Part shown: one piece after another, positions 49,501 to 61,720 of the stretch
How the letters are laid out: each line of letters begins with the position of its first letter
Numbering within the stretch: the stretch's first letter is position 1
Assembly (NCBI GenBank): GCA_916613615.1
Contig: OU744735.1
Span: 39,567,468 to 39,631,467, forward strand
Length of the DNA: 64,000 bases
Reading direction: 5' to 3'
DNA from: Steromphala cineraria
Taxonomy: Eukaryota > Mollusca > Gastropoda > Trochida > Trochidae
Program-made: the position numbers and the translations under genes
The notes under the pieces: generated by a model
What the model saw: the letters and a program-made list of their open reading frames with translations, nothing else
What the model was told of the DNA's origin: nothing
The model's database searches: none

Positions 49501-51029
49501 TCTGAAGAAATCAGAATTGAGCCAACCTTCAGTTTTCATACAGATTCAGACTTAAAAAACATGTTCTCCGATAACATGTCTGATGTGCCAACTGACCTGT
49601 AGAATAAACTCTTTTAAACAGTTATCTACAGAAGAGGTCTATATTCTATAATGTACAAATGCATGGTTCAAATTTAAGATATATATAGGTTATCATGAGA
49701 GTGTGTTTTGGGATCGTAAATATCCTGCATCAGGAATAAACATTGTATTTTGCGAGCCTAGGCCTTTATCATACAATGTCATTTTAAATTTTATTCGAAA
49801 AAACTGCTTGATAATACCATTTTGATAGTTGACATTGTGTTAAAAGATGCACGCATTGATATATGCAAATGAACGATGTAATGACTTGGACAGTGAAATG
49901 TCAAAAAATAATTCCTCCTTATAAATGCCTTTAAATACTATTTAAGTTATCTAGTCACAACTCCAAAGCTTTAACATTTCAAAAAACTATTTAAAAAACC
50001 CGATTATTTTAAAATTAAAAACATTATAACGTGTCTTTGACGGATTCGAACACACGTTCCATCACCTTCCAGTGAAAAAGAGGGCGAGTCTAACTCACTT
50101 AGGGGCAAGAGTTGCTTCCCTTCTGCTAAGTTGCAATGGCAACTTGCGTTGAAACAACAACTATTAACGGAGAGAGAAACTAGAAGATAGGCTGTGCAGT
50201 CTCTAATCCAAACTAAACAAGCCTAAAGTAAAGAACACCGAAGAATGGTAAATAAAGTGATTACACATGAATCTTGAACTGCCTTTAGTACCTGTGAGTA
50301 AAATTGTTCGGTCGGTTCATTCAACTCACAATGGCAGTGTTTTTGCACTGCTAAGTCATACATATGGCTAAAGATCCATACAGTTTTGTTGTTTTTTCTT
50401 ACATCAATGTCTATGCAATGTATCATTTATATTTGTATGTCTTTCCCCGTTACCAAAGGCGTTCAAAATATTAACGCTTGTGACGTCATCGGAATTTCAA
50501 AAGAAGTTCTGACCTTTACCTTTGAAATTTGTATCTCTATCCGTATATGACCCAAACGGATATCGAAAATATCTTTATTATGCCGAAAACACCATCCGTT
50601 GTATGATAAATGTTTTAAATCATTTTTGTATGTAAATATATATACTATCAAATAGTATCAAATAGTAGGAGATGTTTCCTTTTGAGAGCATGCTATACTA
50701 ATAGCAAATGCAATTGCAGATTAGAAAATGTAATATAAGTTATATCCATACAGGTTGTGTGTGTTTTCCAGTGAAGTTGGGCACCACATTTTTTGCAACG
50801 TCAGCTTCTGCACATTTTGCAACTGATGGTCATTGTTTTGACCACGAAATTGGCCACGTGATGCAAATGATGATCATGGGGGTTGACCACAAAATTGGCA
50901 TCATTTGGATTTCGAATTCTATACCCCTTTTGAAAAGCAAATTGATTCTGCAATCACCAGTTTGACTCTTTTTAACTGCTAATGATTGACATGCGACGCG
51001 AACGCTAAATGTTTCTCAGTCTGTCATAA
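49501..51029. other. gene-free stretch
   Basis: Nothing convincingly coding. A B-box-like GACGGATTCGAACACACG is at about 50040. A run of ACCACGAAATTGGCC / ACCACAAAATTGGCA words lies at about 50840-50910. Confidence 0.35.
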
Positions 51030-51300
51030 AACATTACCATGGCCAGCGACGAGTCCGGAACTGTTCCCCATCGAAAATGTCTGGAACATATGAATAACTT
51101 GGTGCTGAGAGTGGAATAACCTTGGTCAAAATGACTCATTATGAGTATACCACGTCGCAACCGTATCTGTTTTGCCAACCATGAGGGATTTAATCGTTAC
51201 TGTGATGCCATTTCATGGTAACTCTGATGTTTGACCCAAAATGTGGTTTTGTGCTTGTAACAGAAAATCTCTGTTTCACTAAGAATTTAAAGACATGGAA
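51030..51300 (+). pseudogene. Tc1/mariner transposase 3' fragment
   Basis: At about 51040 the frame reads WPATSPELFPIENVWN before a stop, the motif around the third catalytic residue of Tc1-like transposases. Upstream catalytic motifs are absent. Fragment only. Confidence 0.65.
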
Positions 51301-51764
51301 TAAATTGTTGCACTTTCCCTGATTTTCTTATTCTTCAATTTCCTCTCATGTTTCATCCTTGGCCTTTTTTATCCGCACTTCATGAATCTTGAAATTCCAT
51401 TCTCCCCTTCTTTTTAATAGTATATATTAAATTGACAGCCACCATATATAGTGTCAGTCATGCATTCAGTCAGTCATGAGTTGGGGCGTTACTTCGAAAC
51501 CGGGAAAAAGCCCAAACCAATTTAAATATGTTTTCAGGACATAATTTAATTGAACATGGCATGATGCATTTCATAAAGTTATATCCCGCTGTTGTGGCAG
51601 TGATCTTGAATTATGTAGCTTTTATCATTAAAATTATACTTTATTGCATTATTTTGAAAATTATCCGCTTTGAGATTACGACAATGTATTCGTAATGATT
51701 TGATGATATTTCAGAATTTATAAAAAAGAGTATTTGCAAACAAAGTGAAAAAGGTACTATCCCT

Positions 51765-51786
51765 CCCCCCCCCCCCCCCCCCCCCT
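51765..51786. repeat. poly-C homopolymer
   Basis: About 20 consecutive C residues; length in assemblies is usually unreliable. Confidence 0.9.
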
Positions 51787-52834
51787 CAAAATTGAAAAAT
51801 GTGAGACTTAATCTGTATCTTTAGGACGTGAATGATCTCTAATCTTGTCAAATTTCATGAGTGTATCACGATGTGCGTAATTCAGTAAATTGCACTGACC
51901 GGTGAGAGGTGTCAGTAACCGCTGAAATGCGTAAATGAAAGGTAAATGCGTGTTTTGTCTTACGATCAAACAAGTGATTAACGTTAATGTGAGATCAATT
52001 TTGGAGCTTAGAAGAGAAACGACATCGCGATATAGACATTTATACATCGATCGTGACACCATAAAGTAGGACAATTGAAGATCCAACTTTCTCAAATGAC
52101 GTTGATAGTAAATCATGTTGTGTTTATATGAATAAGATAATAATCTAAACCAGTGACTGTACGTTAACCTTAACCTTATATACCGTACCAAAGTTTTTTC
52201 TGTTAAGATCACTGATTATGTCAAAGATATGATACTGCAGTCGACGCATGGCATATATTATATTTCATCGATGAGAATTTGGCAAACATCGTTTAACTTT
52301 TAACTTAATTGTTCTCTTGAAGTCGATAACCTATTTCATTTGAACAAGTGCAATTTATGGGTTGTGCTCGTGTTCAAAACAATAATCTAGTTCGTGTCTT
52401 GTAATTGGTACCTGTTTATTGAACATTATAGTAATACAAAGTTAATTCTTACACATAAACTTGGCCACAGACGGTTTGTGAAATAACATATTATAACTTC
52501 TTAAAATTTTGCTTCTTTTCCAGTTGGACCAATCCGCTACCAAAGCTTAAAAGGTCGGTTTTTAAAGTGACTCTACCGACACTTGACTTTTCTGTGCTTG
52601 CTCTCTAGCTCACTATGAGGGAAAGTTATATATCAGAAATCCCTTTAAAAAACTGCCTAATGTCAATGTCCGTCGACTGAAAGAAATCTAAAGCGAGATT
52701 AGCGCCTGGAAAGTGCAGATCCATATATATTACATAATTTAATCATTCAAGTTTTTTTTCAATTTTCAAGTTGCAAAGTCATTAACTAGTATTTACTAGT
52801 CGCTGCCATCCGTCCCTCGGTGTTACTGTCAACT
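51787..52834. other. gene-free stretch
   Basis: A 134-codon minus frame (51808-52212) has no recognisable motif and is judged fortuitous. Nothing else seen. Confidence 0.35.
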
Positions 52835-53150
52835 CCAGTCGGATTAAAATCGACTGAAAAAAGTGTAAAAATATTTTCTCTAGTGGGGTTCGAACCTCAA
52901 CCAGCCCGGTTTTCCTCTGAGACGGAGAGGATATCCCGAATGGTTCGAGCCCCGATAGAGACAACATTTTTGATATTTTATTCCTCGGAGCACGGTCGAT
53001 TTTAATCAGAGACGGAGAGGTTATCCCGAATGGTTCGAGCCCTGATAGAGACAATATCTTTGATATTTTATTCCTCAGAGCACGGTCGATTTTAATCAGA
53101 GACGGAGAGGATATCCCAAATGGTTCGAGCCCCGATAGAGACGATATTTT
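52835..53150. repeat. tandem ~90-bp repeat with tRNA B-box words
   Basis: Three units contain GAGACGGAGAGGATATCCCG, ATGGTTCGAGCCCCGATAGA and GAGCACGGTCGATTTTAATC. The first unit is preceded by a related segment (TCTAGTGGGGTTCGAACCTC) that matches the reverse complement of 10170-10290. It is probably a SINE-derived satellite. Confidence 0.75.
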
Positions 53151-53154
53151 TTAT

Positions 53155-55045
53155 CCAACCGGTATGTAATACCGTGGGATATAGTCATCACCCTGTCCGT
53201 CTGTATGTCCGTCCGTCCGTCCGTAATCATTTCGTTTCCGGAGCAGAACTCAAAAACCGGTCCACATATCTTTCTGAAAATTTACATGTGTATTGCCCAC
53301 CTACTGAAGTGGTGCCTTTTGTGTGTGTCTGTCCGTCCGAGGACATTTTTTGTCCGACCTATAACAGGAAAACTATTTATCCGATTAATTTCAAATTTTG
53401 CACATGTCTTCTACCCTACTAGGAGGGGTGCAGTACAAAGTTACAGCAAATTTCGTTAATATTTGATTTTTTTTACAAATTTCCATGTTTTGAACTTAGT
53501 CATTTTTCAATATCAGATTTGTCCGTCCGAGGACATTTTTTGTCCGACCTATTACGGGAAAACTATTAATCCGATTAATTTCAAATTTTGCACATGTTTT
53601 CTACCCTACTAGGAGGGGTGCAGTGCGAAGTTACAGCAAATTTCGTTAATATTTGATTTTTTTCTACAAATTTCCATGTTTTGAACTTAGTCATTTTCCA
53701 ATATCAGATTTGTCCGACCTATTACGTGACAACCAATTATCCGATTTATTTCAAATTGTGCACATGTCTTCTACTCTACTAGGAGGGGTGCATTGCGAAG
53801 TTACAACAAATTTCTTTAATATTTGAATATTTTACAAATTTCCATGTTTTGAACTTAGTCATTTTCCAATATCAGATTTGTCCGACCTATTACGGGAAAA
53901 CTATTAATCCGATTAATTTCAAATTTTGCACATGTTTTCTACCCTACTAGGAGGGGTGCAGTGCGAAGTTAAACAAATTTCTTTAATATTTGAATATTTT
54001 ACAAATTTCCATGTTTTGAACTAAGTCATTTTCCAATATCAGATTTGTCCGACCTATTACGTGAAAACTATTTATCCGATTTATTTCAAATTTTGCACAT
54101 GTCTTCTACCCTACTAGGAGGGGTGCATTGCGAAGTTACAACAAATTTCGTTAATATTTGATTTTTTTCTACAAATTTCCATGTTTTGAACTTAGTCATT
54201 TTCCAATATCAGATTTGTCCGACCTATTACGTGAAAACTATTTATCCGATTTATTTCAAATTTTGCACATGTCTTCTACCCTACTAGGAGGGGTGCACTG
54301 CGAAGTTACAACAAATTTCTTTAATATTTGAATATTTTACAAATTTCCATGTTTTGAACTTAGTCATTTTCCAATATCAGATTTGTCCGACCTATTACGT
54401 GAAAACTATTTATCCGATTTATTTCAAATTTTGCACATGTCTTCTACCCTACTAGGAGGGGTGCATTGCGAAGTTACAACAAATTTCTTCAATATTTGAA
54501 TATTTTACAAATTTCCATGTTTTGAACTTAGTCATTTTCCAATATCAGATTTGTCCGACCTATTACGTGAAAACTATTTATCCGATTTATTTCAAATTTT
54601 GCACATGTCTTCTTCCCCACTAGCAGGGTTGCAGTGCAAATTGCAACAAATTTCATTGATATTTCAAGTTTTATCCCACCGGTATGTAATACCGTGGGAT
54701 ATAGTCATCACCCTGTCTGTCCGTCCATCCGTAATCATTTCGTTTCCGTAGCAGAACTCAAAAACCGGTCCACATATCTTTCTGAAACTTTACATGTGTA
54801 TTGCCCACCTACTGAAGTTGTGCCTTTTGATATTTTCACATTTCTGAAAATTTTATTTTTTATTATTTCCATGGAAACGGCTCTTATAGGACTCTGTTCA
54901 TGAAAGGTTTCGTTTCCGGAGCAGAACTCAAAAACCGGTCCACATATCTTTCTTAAACTTTACATGTGTATTGCCCACCTACTGAAGTGGTGCCTTTTGA
55001 TATTTTCACAATTCTGAAAATTTTATTTTTTATTATTTCCATGGT
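53155..55045. repeat. ~170-bp satellite inside a larger CCGGTATGTAATACC repeat
   Basis: Seven to eight units contain TTTGTCCGACCTATTACG, TTTCAAATTTTGCACATG, CTACTAGGAGGGGTGCA and CCATGTTTTGAACTTAGTC, with periods of about 165-180 bp. The array is framed by related outer modules at about 53157-53320, 54673-54835 and 54908-55000. These carry CCGGTATGTAATACCGTGGG (in the first two), (CCGT)n words and AACTCAAAAACCGGTCCACA. No coding region. Confidence 0.9.
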
Positions 55046-55117
55046 GTTAATGCCAAATACAGAGTAAGTTTCTAAAAATCAAGGTTTTGTATTCTAATAT
55101 GACATGTATAAGTATGT

Positions 55118-55202
55118 CAGGTAACGTGGCCCAGTGGTAACATCAGTGAGCTATAAATCCATGGTAACATAGGATTCATGGTTCGAATCCCGGTATAGAC
55201 AA
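55118..55202 (+). repeat. tRNA-like SINE head
   Basis: A-box-like AACGTGGCCCAGTGGTAAC and B-box CATGGTTCGAATCCCGG. The unusual middle (ATGGTAACATAGGATTCATG) is too long for a normal anticodon arm. Confidence 0.5.
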
Positions 55203-55974
55203 AAACTTTTGCATATATAAATTCAATAATTATAGCCTCACTTTCATATAAAGGTGATCACATGACTTTCCAGCACAAGAATCTCATGCATTTGCTGTTT
55301 CATTGCATACCGTGGTAACCACATGGTCACTTGCCTGTCTACAGCTCTGTATTATGCAACACAAATGTGAGTACTTTTTTGACTTGTACTGCTAATATTT
55401 CATGATGATTGAATGAATTATTGTTAGGGTTTGTCATTATGAGAATTTGTGGTTATAAATATTACTGTATTATTACTGTAATTTTCAAGAAAGTCCGTTT
55501 TTTGAAGCATGTAAATGAAACACTTTGACTGACAATTGTGAAGATATGTTGCTTGTAATTTTAAATGCTTTAACAATTGTAAAATGCTTTATAGGGAATT
55601 TTGGACTTTTCATGTAAAATTAGTTAATTGTCTGATAAGAAACTAAACGAATTGTTTTGGGTTTATGCAGTTTCTTAACCTCATCGATGAAATGTTGTCA
55701 CATCAACGCCTTACGCCAGTGACCTAACGGAACTATTTTATAAACGTTAAATGTGTGCTTTAATTCATTAAATCCCTGTCGATGCGAGTGTCGAGTTTGT
55801 TTTGCATCTACATTTGTTAAGAAAATTTGTAGACAGACAAGTGAAATACTCATCATGTTTGATGAGTCTATGCAGCATTTAACGTTCATTGGTTGCTGCT
55901 GTCATTAACGTTTCATCTTCCGTTTCAACGTGTGTGAAACGCCCGAGGTGTTGTGCTACGGTTCAAGGTGAAGC
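55203..55974. other. sequence upstream of the BEL/Pao gag relic
   Basis: It may hold a 5' LTR, but no paired 3' LTR is in the window, so borders and primer-binding site cannot be set. Confidence 0.35.
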
Positions 55975-57405
55975 ATGTCATCAAGCGACAACGTCAACGA
56001 CGAAGGTCAACTCTACAACGAGGAGCAATCGCCACACATGGTTGCTGATGTGAACGTTAACACTCGTAAAGGTGTCAATGATGGTGAAACTACTGCTCGT
56101 GGTGGGATGCAGTTGCGTCAGAACCGAACTCTCACAGAGAAGGGCAAACTTGAACAGTTGAGGCTTTTGAGAAATAAGACTGTTGCTGCTTTATCTGCAT
56201 GTACCAAAAACAAAAATAAGCTTGATCTCTTGAGAGATAGCATTGATAACTTGCATTTAGTAAAATCTGGTCTTGACAACTTTAATGAATTGTTCATGTA
56301 TTACAGATCATGTGTTGATTTACATTGCAGCGTTCTAGATGGAGAGGAAAGAGTCTTGATGAGACAAGGTTCAGACAAGAACGAAACATCTTTCCTGTCA
56401 TTCAGGGACTTGTTAGTAAGTTGGGTGCAGTGTGCAGAAACAGAACTAGCTAATGAGTTACATGATTCTGTGTCACAGAGGGGTTCAGTGAACAGTAAAA
56501 GATCTGTTAATTCCAAAACTTCTGGTTCTGTTAAATCTAGTTTGATTAACTTTTCACGTACTCATGAGAAAGCTAAACTTGCAGAGCTCCTTGCAGAGAA
56601 ATCAATGTTCTACACCCGTGCTGAAGCTGAGATGAAGCTTAGAGAAGTGGAGCTTGATATTCAGATTGCCAAGACTACAGCAAAAGAGAAGGTGTATGCC
56701 AAGGCAGATGTTGAAGCTGAACGTCAATATGGTTCAACCACTTCCCCAAAACTCGCTAAGATAGAACATTCACCATTGCTTCAAATGTCACCTTTCAATC
56801 ATAACATGAGGTTTGTCCCTAACTTTAGAGATTCAAACATTGGCAAAGAGAAGGTTTATGATCCTGTTTTATATAACTCCACTCATCAAGTTAACCTCCA
56901 ATTTAACGTTTGCCAACAGGCTCAATCTCTGTAGAACCTTCAGATTAATCAGCCAAGGCTTAATCCTTCTGCAGCAGACTTCCATCCAGCAAACCAAAGC
57001 TTATCAAATCATGGCTTTCAGGATCAAGGTCCCAAAGTAAATGTTGATAACCAGTCCTCATTGTTAAACCATGCTGTTTTAGAGACACAGAGACAGGTGT
57101 CCCAAGCTATGTTTCTGCCCAAGCCAGAAGTTCCAAAGTTCTCCGGGGATCCTACAGAGTTTTCAGCTTTCCAAATGGCGTTTGATGCTCGAATTGTCCC
57201 GCATACATCAAGTGAGGCAGATAGACTTTACTATCTCATACAGCAACTTCAAGGTGAGCCTAACGATCTTGTGTCTGCTTGTCTACATATGGAACCATTG
57301 GTAGGCTATGCTGCAGCAAGAGACTTGCTTCACAAAGAGTATGGTGATCCTTATAAAATCTCAACAGCCTTTCTGAATAAAATTCGCACCTGGCCTGATA
57401 TATAC
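55975..57405 (+). pseudogene. BEL/Pao-type gag relic
   Basis: One frame runs from ATG 55975 to about 57405, broken only by a TAG at 56932. The N-terminal part is hydrophilic and helical (TRAEAEMKLREVELDIQIAK, coiled-coil like). After the stop comes LPKPEVPKFSGDPTEFSAFQ, then LYYLIQQLQGEPNDLVSACL and ARDLLHKEYGDPYKIS, the layout of the gag domain common in BEL/Pao retrotransposons (DUF1759-like). Similarity ends abruptly near 57405 in unrelated sequence. Protease, RT and integrase are absent. A single stop and otherwise clean frame suggest a fairly young, truncated insertion. Confidence 0.75.
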
Positions 57406-57555
57406 CCTTACGATGCGGGGCGCGTGATATTTACGGGCCAAATATAAAATGGCACGTAAGCCCTCTTGGCGAAATCCGTAACTTTCAGGATAAGGCTATA
57501 TATTGACTGCAAGCAGTCTTGGCTGCTCCTGGATATAAAATTTCAAACCTTTTCT

Positions 57556-57846
57556 CAAAAATGATTGAGGGTACCCACCTTGCGGCATTCATATCTCACA
57601 AACCAATAGAGATAATTCTATAATTTTTACATCATCGTGTAGAAGAGAGAATTGTCTTCATTTCCATGTATCATATGTATATCCGCGCACAAAAATAAAG
57701 AAGCGGCAAAGCGTTGCGACATGTGCCGCACAAAATTTGTTTACCTCGAAATGATTGAGGGTACCCACCTTGCGGCATTTATATCTCACGAACCATTAGA
57801 AATAATTTTATAATTTTTACATCATCGTATAGAAGAGAGAATTGAC
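57556..57846. repeat. ~100-bp direct repeat, two copies ~192 bp apart
   Basis: ATGATTGAGGGTACCCACCT through ATCGTRTAGAAGAGAGAATT occurs at about 57558-57655 and 57750-57846 with about 7 mismatches. They flank a ~90-bp segment with GCGCACAAAAATAAAG. Confidence 0.85.
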
Positions 57847-57849
57847 CTT

Positions 57850-58230
57850 CCTCTATGGCTACGACAACGTCACCGACCTCTTGTTCAATTCCTGCTCTCA
57901 CTATCTCGCAATGACATTGACAACTTTGTAAAGGATTTATCTAGCAAAAGTTTGCGCATTTTATGCTCCACGATAGAAAATATCTATTTTCTTTGCAAAC
58001 CCTCTATTGTAACACCATTTGCTTTTGTGACCAATCTTGTCTCCTACTTTGTATCAGGAAGTAAAACCGCACATAATCTCCACAGTACTACGACACCTTG
58101 CGGCTCCTACACGACGTTACAAAAGTGGATTGATAAGGGAACTCATACGTCAAACACAATTCCCGAGAGTGGCAGTTGTTGTATTTTTTTGATAATAACA
58201 AGTCCTTCAGAAAAAACTGGCGTATTGTGT
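57850..58230 (+). pseudogene. fragment resembling a small basic helical protein of Polinton/adintovirus-like elements
   Basis: Frame starting near 57854 reads LWLRQRHRPLVQFLLSLSRN, then VKDLSSKSLRILCSTIENI. A second frame continues VLRHLAAPTRRYKSGLIREL before a stop. This arrangement (R/H-rich start, repeated short helices, LxxLA.....YK) recalls a px/core-like protein often annotated in invertebrate Polintons, from memory. The frame is shifted and no other Polinton gene is recognised nearby. It could instead be an upstream exon of the next gene. Confidence 0.35.
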
Positions 58231-58402
58231 TGAACTTTAAAACCAAGTGTAGCATTATAACAAACTAATAACGTTCAGTCGTCAGTCCACCTGTCTCCAT
58301 TCCACTGGTTGCATACATCCATTACAGACATCACATCCAAACTAGATGAATTCAGCTAGTTATCCGTGAAACTTCTTGGTCCATATAAAACGATTTCTAC
58401 AG

Positions 58403-61092
58403 AAAGAACTTGAGCACATATTGGACACAATTACACTCGAAGATGGAATTGTTTTGGATGACATTAGTAAAGGATGCATTGATGTTGCCCCAAAATCATC
58501 ATTCAAAACTCAAAATGATCCTTACACCATAGTAGAAAGTTGCCATCTTTCTATTGTTCCGTCCCTCATTCTAGCTGACCCAGTAATGGTAAATCCCTCT
58601 GCATATGACAGCTTGAAGCATATTTTGTTGTCCATTCAATCTCAAGCCTGTGTAGGAAGTGATAGGGATTGGGTTGCAGTTGGGTGTGATGGGTCCCCCT
58701 ACAATTTAGTGGCCAGAATGATTGACAATTGGTACCTGTGCCTCTTATGTAACACCGAAAATCGCCATGGCCAGGCAGCATTCATCAAACACTTTGAATC
58801 AGTGCATCCAAACAACACAGCGAAAGTACAAGATTGCAGAATGTTTAAGCACATTGCACTAGTTCCAGGGGCGGGTCATATAGAGATGAACATTGTGAAG
58901 GCGCTTTTTAAGTTGCTCTGGGACCCATTCATTAAATATATTGCCCATCTATGTGGATTTCGCACACCACACGCTCTCGCTTTTGCCAAATCTGCAAGCA
59001 ACCACCACAAGTCCTGGCAATTTATATTGATATTCCTACATGCTAGTTGCAGGGAACTTCTGTATGAGTTTGTAACTCGAAACCCCATGGAATCAGAAGA
59101 TGGTCACCTCCGCATTGAATCTTGGATAGAGAATCAGAAATGCTCGAATGTAAGATTCTTGTGGAACATAGTGAATTGTTGGTTGATTCCACTGTACCTG
59201 TTCCGTTGCGGTGTACGCCGGAATAATCCACAAGTCACCTTGGCAGCCCGTGACTCAGCATCCACTATTCTGTACGGTACCAACTCCACAACCTACATGG
59301 AACTCCTGTACAGAGATGAGGTAATGCGTCTCAAAGCCCCTGAAGAAGACCTGAACTTTATTCAGCATGTCGAGGTTCTTTCTGCCACCGGACATCCAAG
59401 TAAAGGGGAAGGGGGCGACTTCATCCTTGAAGGCAAAAACAGGAGGGTAAAAATGTGGATACCCCCAGGCGTACCATCTCAGCGCACCTGGTTGCGGAGT
59501 TGCCGTAACCTCGACAGACTTGAAGATGTAAGTTAAAAAAAATAAATCTAATTACCAAATGTATTCTTATTTACATATAAATTAATTTCTATTTTCATAC
59601 AAAATGACATTTACCCAAGCCTAGTAAAATATTTTTGTTTTTTAAATGATAAATTTGGCTTGTTATATAAATAGACAAATTTGTCCCATGTATTCTAAGA
59701 AGACCCAGTGGCGCAGTGGATAGAGCGTCGGATTTTGAAACCTGTCGTCACACTGAAGGTCATGTTTATTTTGCCACAATCTTATTTTTATTATACAAAA
59801 TTCATTCCACCTTATGTTGTGGGCAAAAAAATGACATATATTTCAAGTGAATTTTTTTCTTAAAATATATACCAAGACAGTTCACATGAATCCAGTATGT
59901 GCAGTCGCCGTCATTTTGGCAGCCTACCCAGAATTCTGGGTAGGGGTCATTATCCGAACCATATTTTATTTGGCAAATGCGGCAGCAGTCTTCCAGAGAT
60001 GATGTTTTTGTAATTGTTCTGGTGTTTCGTGTGCGTCTGTGTCTTTTTGGTAAGGGTGGACTGTTGTGGGATGTGCTAGGTGTGTTTGCAGTGCATGTTT
60101 TTCAGGGGTAGATGTGGGCGTTTTCTGGGTTCCAGGGGGAGTGGCTGTGGATGTGGAAGGTGTTGGTGTATCAAGTATCAAGTGTTTGTTGTGGGGTGGG
60201 AGATGTGCATGTTGGTGTAATTGTGGTCTGTTTTGGGAGGGGGGAGATTTGTTTTTGGATTTTGGCTTAAGTGCTGCTGGAAGAGGGGGTAGTTGCACTG
60301 TCTTCTTCGTTCTTTTGATGTTTTCCTGCAAATAAATAAACAATATTTATTATTCATATACATATTAAACCTTATTTTATTAATCATTACATTGAGTGAC
60401 ATATAATGCATCCATACCGGCGAAAATTCTCCTGTATTGAATTCGTGGTTGTTGGGGGTGTCCCATACCAGATATCCCCTCACACCCGTTTGTATGTAGA
60501 CTTCCTCCATCTATAAATAGAAGAGATGCATTATATATCGTTATTTATGTAGAATTTGTATGTTTACATTACAGCTGAAGCATGTGGTGTTCGACGTATG
60601 CGACATCGACACCGAGGAGGCTTTCTACACCACAGACGACACATCGCTGGAGAGTGAGATTGCCGGATTTCGTTCCTGGATCCGCCAGAGTGGGTACCTC
60701 TCCAGCCCTGACACCTGTGAACCCCTTACAGGTCTGGACCAGGTGGAAATGGATCCAGAGATGGAGAGGGGCCCAGCTTACTGTCAGGAAAACCGGGATA
60801 CTTATCGGTAAGTTGTTTGTAGGAAGTTGGTGTATATTTATTTTCAGGTGGCCTGAATTAATTCATTATATAATATTATAACCATTTCATATATGTATTT
60901 TACAGCTCTTCAGCATGTGGTAATCTATCGGCAAGGAAGATGCGTCTTCGCCCACTCTTTGTCAGAGCTGAAGAGAGGGCAGCTTATGAGCAGCCAGAAA
61001 AGAGGACTGTGACTGAATTGGTGGCAATGGTGGTTGAAAAAATGACTACAGATCCAATAAGGACAAGATTAGTTCTAAAAATGGTCCTATAA
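58403..61092 (+). CDS. uncharacterised, probably transposon-related protein, 3' three exons
   Basis: Exons 58403-59527, 60575-60807 and 60906-61092 join in phase 0 then phase 2 and end at TAA 61090. Borders are good (CTACAG|, |GTAAGT, ACAG|, |GTAAGT, ACAG|). The visible part is ~514 aa. An in-frame TGA at 58367 and no early ATG suggest 58403 is an internal exon start, so the 5' end is missing. Motifs: VAVGCDGSPYNLVARMI, a CLLC pair, PGAGHIEMNIVKALFKLLWD, HHKSWQFILIF, RCGVRRNNPQ, SATGHPSKGEGGDFILE. I recall similar multicopy unnamed proteins in cnidarian and molluscan genomes (possibly DUF6589-type), but cannot confirm this. The intact frame across 1.5 kb of coding sequence suggests recent activity or selection. 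Function unknown. Confidence 0.65.
59695..59760 (+). repeat. truncated tRNA-like SINE head
   Basis: CCCAGTGGCGCAGTGGATAG is a good A-box region of an Arg/Gln-type tRNA; no B-box follows. Confidence 0.4.
59965..59970 (-). terminator. AATAAA overlapping the stop of the nested antisense gene
   Basis: TTTATT on plus; the hexamer shares bases with the TAA stop codon. Confidence 0.45.
59966..60510 (-). CDS. Pro/Thr-rich two-exon antisense gene nested in an intron of the 58.4-61.1 kb gene
   Basis: Minus exons 60510-60418 and 60325-59966 join in phase 0 (donor CCG|GTATGG, acceptor TTTGCAG|) and give ~150 aa. The start is MEEVYIQTGVRGYLVWDTPN, followed by a basic Pro/Thr/His-rich, probably disordered tail. 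TAA at 59966 overlaps an AATAAA on minus (59970-59965), a compact gene end. The ATG directly follows an acceptor-like CTTCTATTTATAG, so an upstream exon is possible. No family recognised. It lies wholly within the intron between 59527 and 60575 of the opposite-strand gene, a layout that could belong to a two-gene mobile element. Confidence 0.5.
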
Positions 61093-61720
61093 TTTTCAAT
61101 GGATTTATAGCTTTTAATGTTATTATCTGGACGCATTATCCTTCTGCCAAACATGATAATAATTATAAATGTGTATTTATACTGCACTCGACATGCTATG
61201 AGATACAAAGACAAAAACACAAACATATATTAACGAGAACAAATTTGAATGGAAGAGTAAAGTTTCATAAGAATTCTTCAAAAAAGTGTTTTTTTTAAAC
61301 ACTATATCATATCCTGTATCGACTCGATTGCTTCAATTGAGTATTGCATTGTTAAAAGGTGGGAGCAGAGACTACAAACCAATGGAAACAGATAGTAAAG
61401 AAGGGGACCAAAGCTGACATCTTGGCATTCTGGGTATAGCTAAACAACACAGACCCAACAGGTGACTTTTTACATTTCTTACCGCTTTCTTAATCGTTTT
61501 ATTTTTCTGCGAGAAAGCCTTGCTCTTTCGTTGAGGATCCTCCAGATGATATATTCGACGTTTACCCGTCGGGTGGGGAATGTTTGCTTTCTTCTTTTAT
61601 TATCACGATTTCAAATTTTTATCTGTTCTGCCTTTCCATAGAATCTGGCGAATATGAGGGGTTGTCAGGAATTCCCTCTCTTCCTGGGAGTACGCGCCAC
61701 TAACAGACACATAGGCGTAG
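61093..61720. other. gene-free 3' flank
   Basis: No coding region or repeat recognised. Confidence 0.35.

Noticed and set aside
51808..52212. 134-codon minus-strand frame
   Set aside because: No recognisable domain or gene context; chance open frame.
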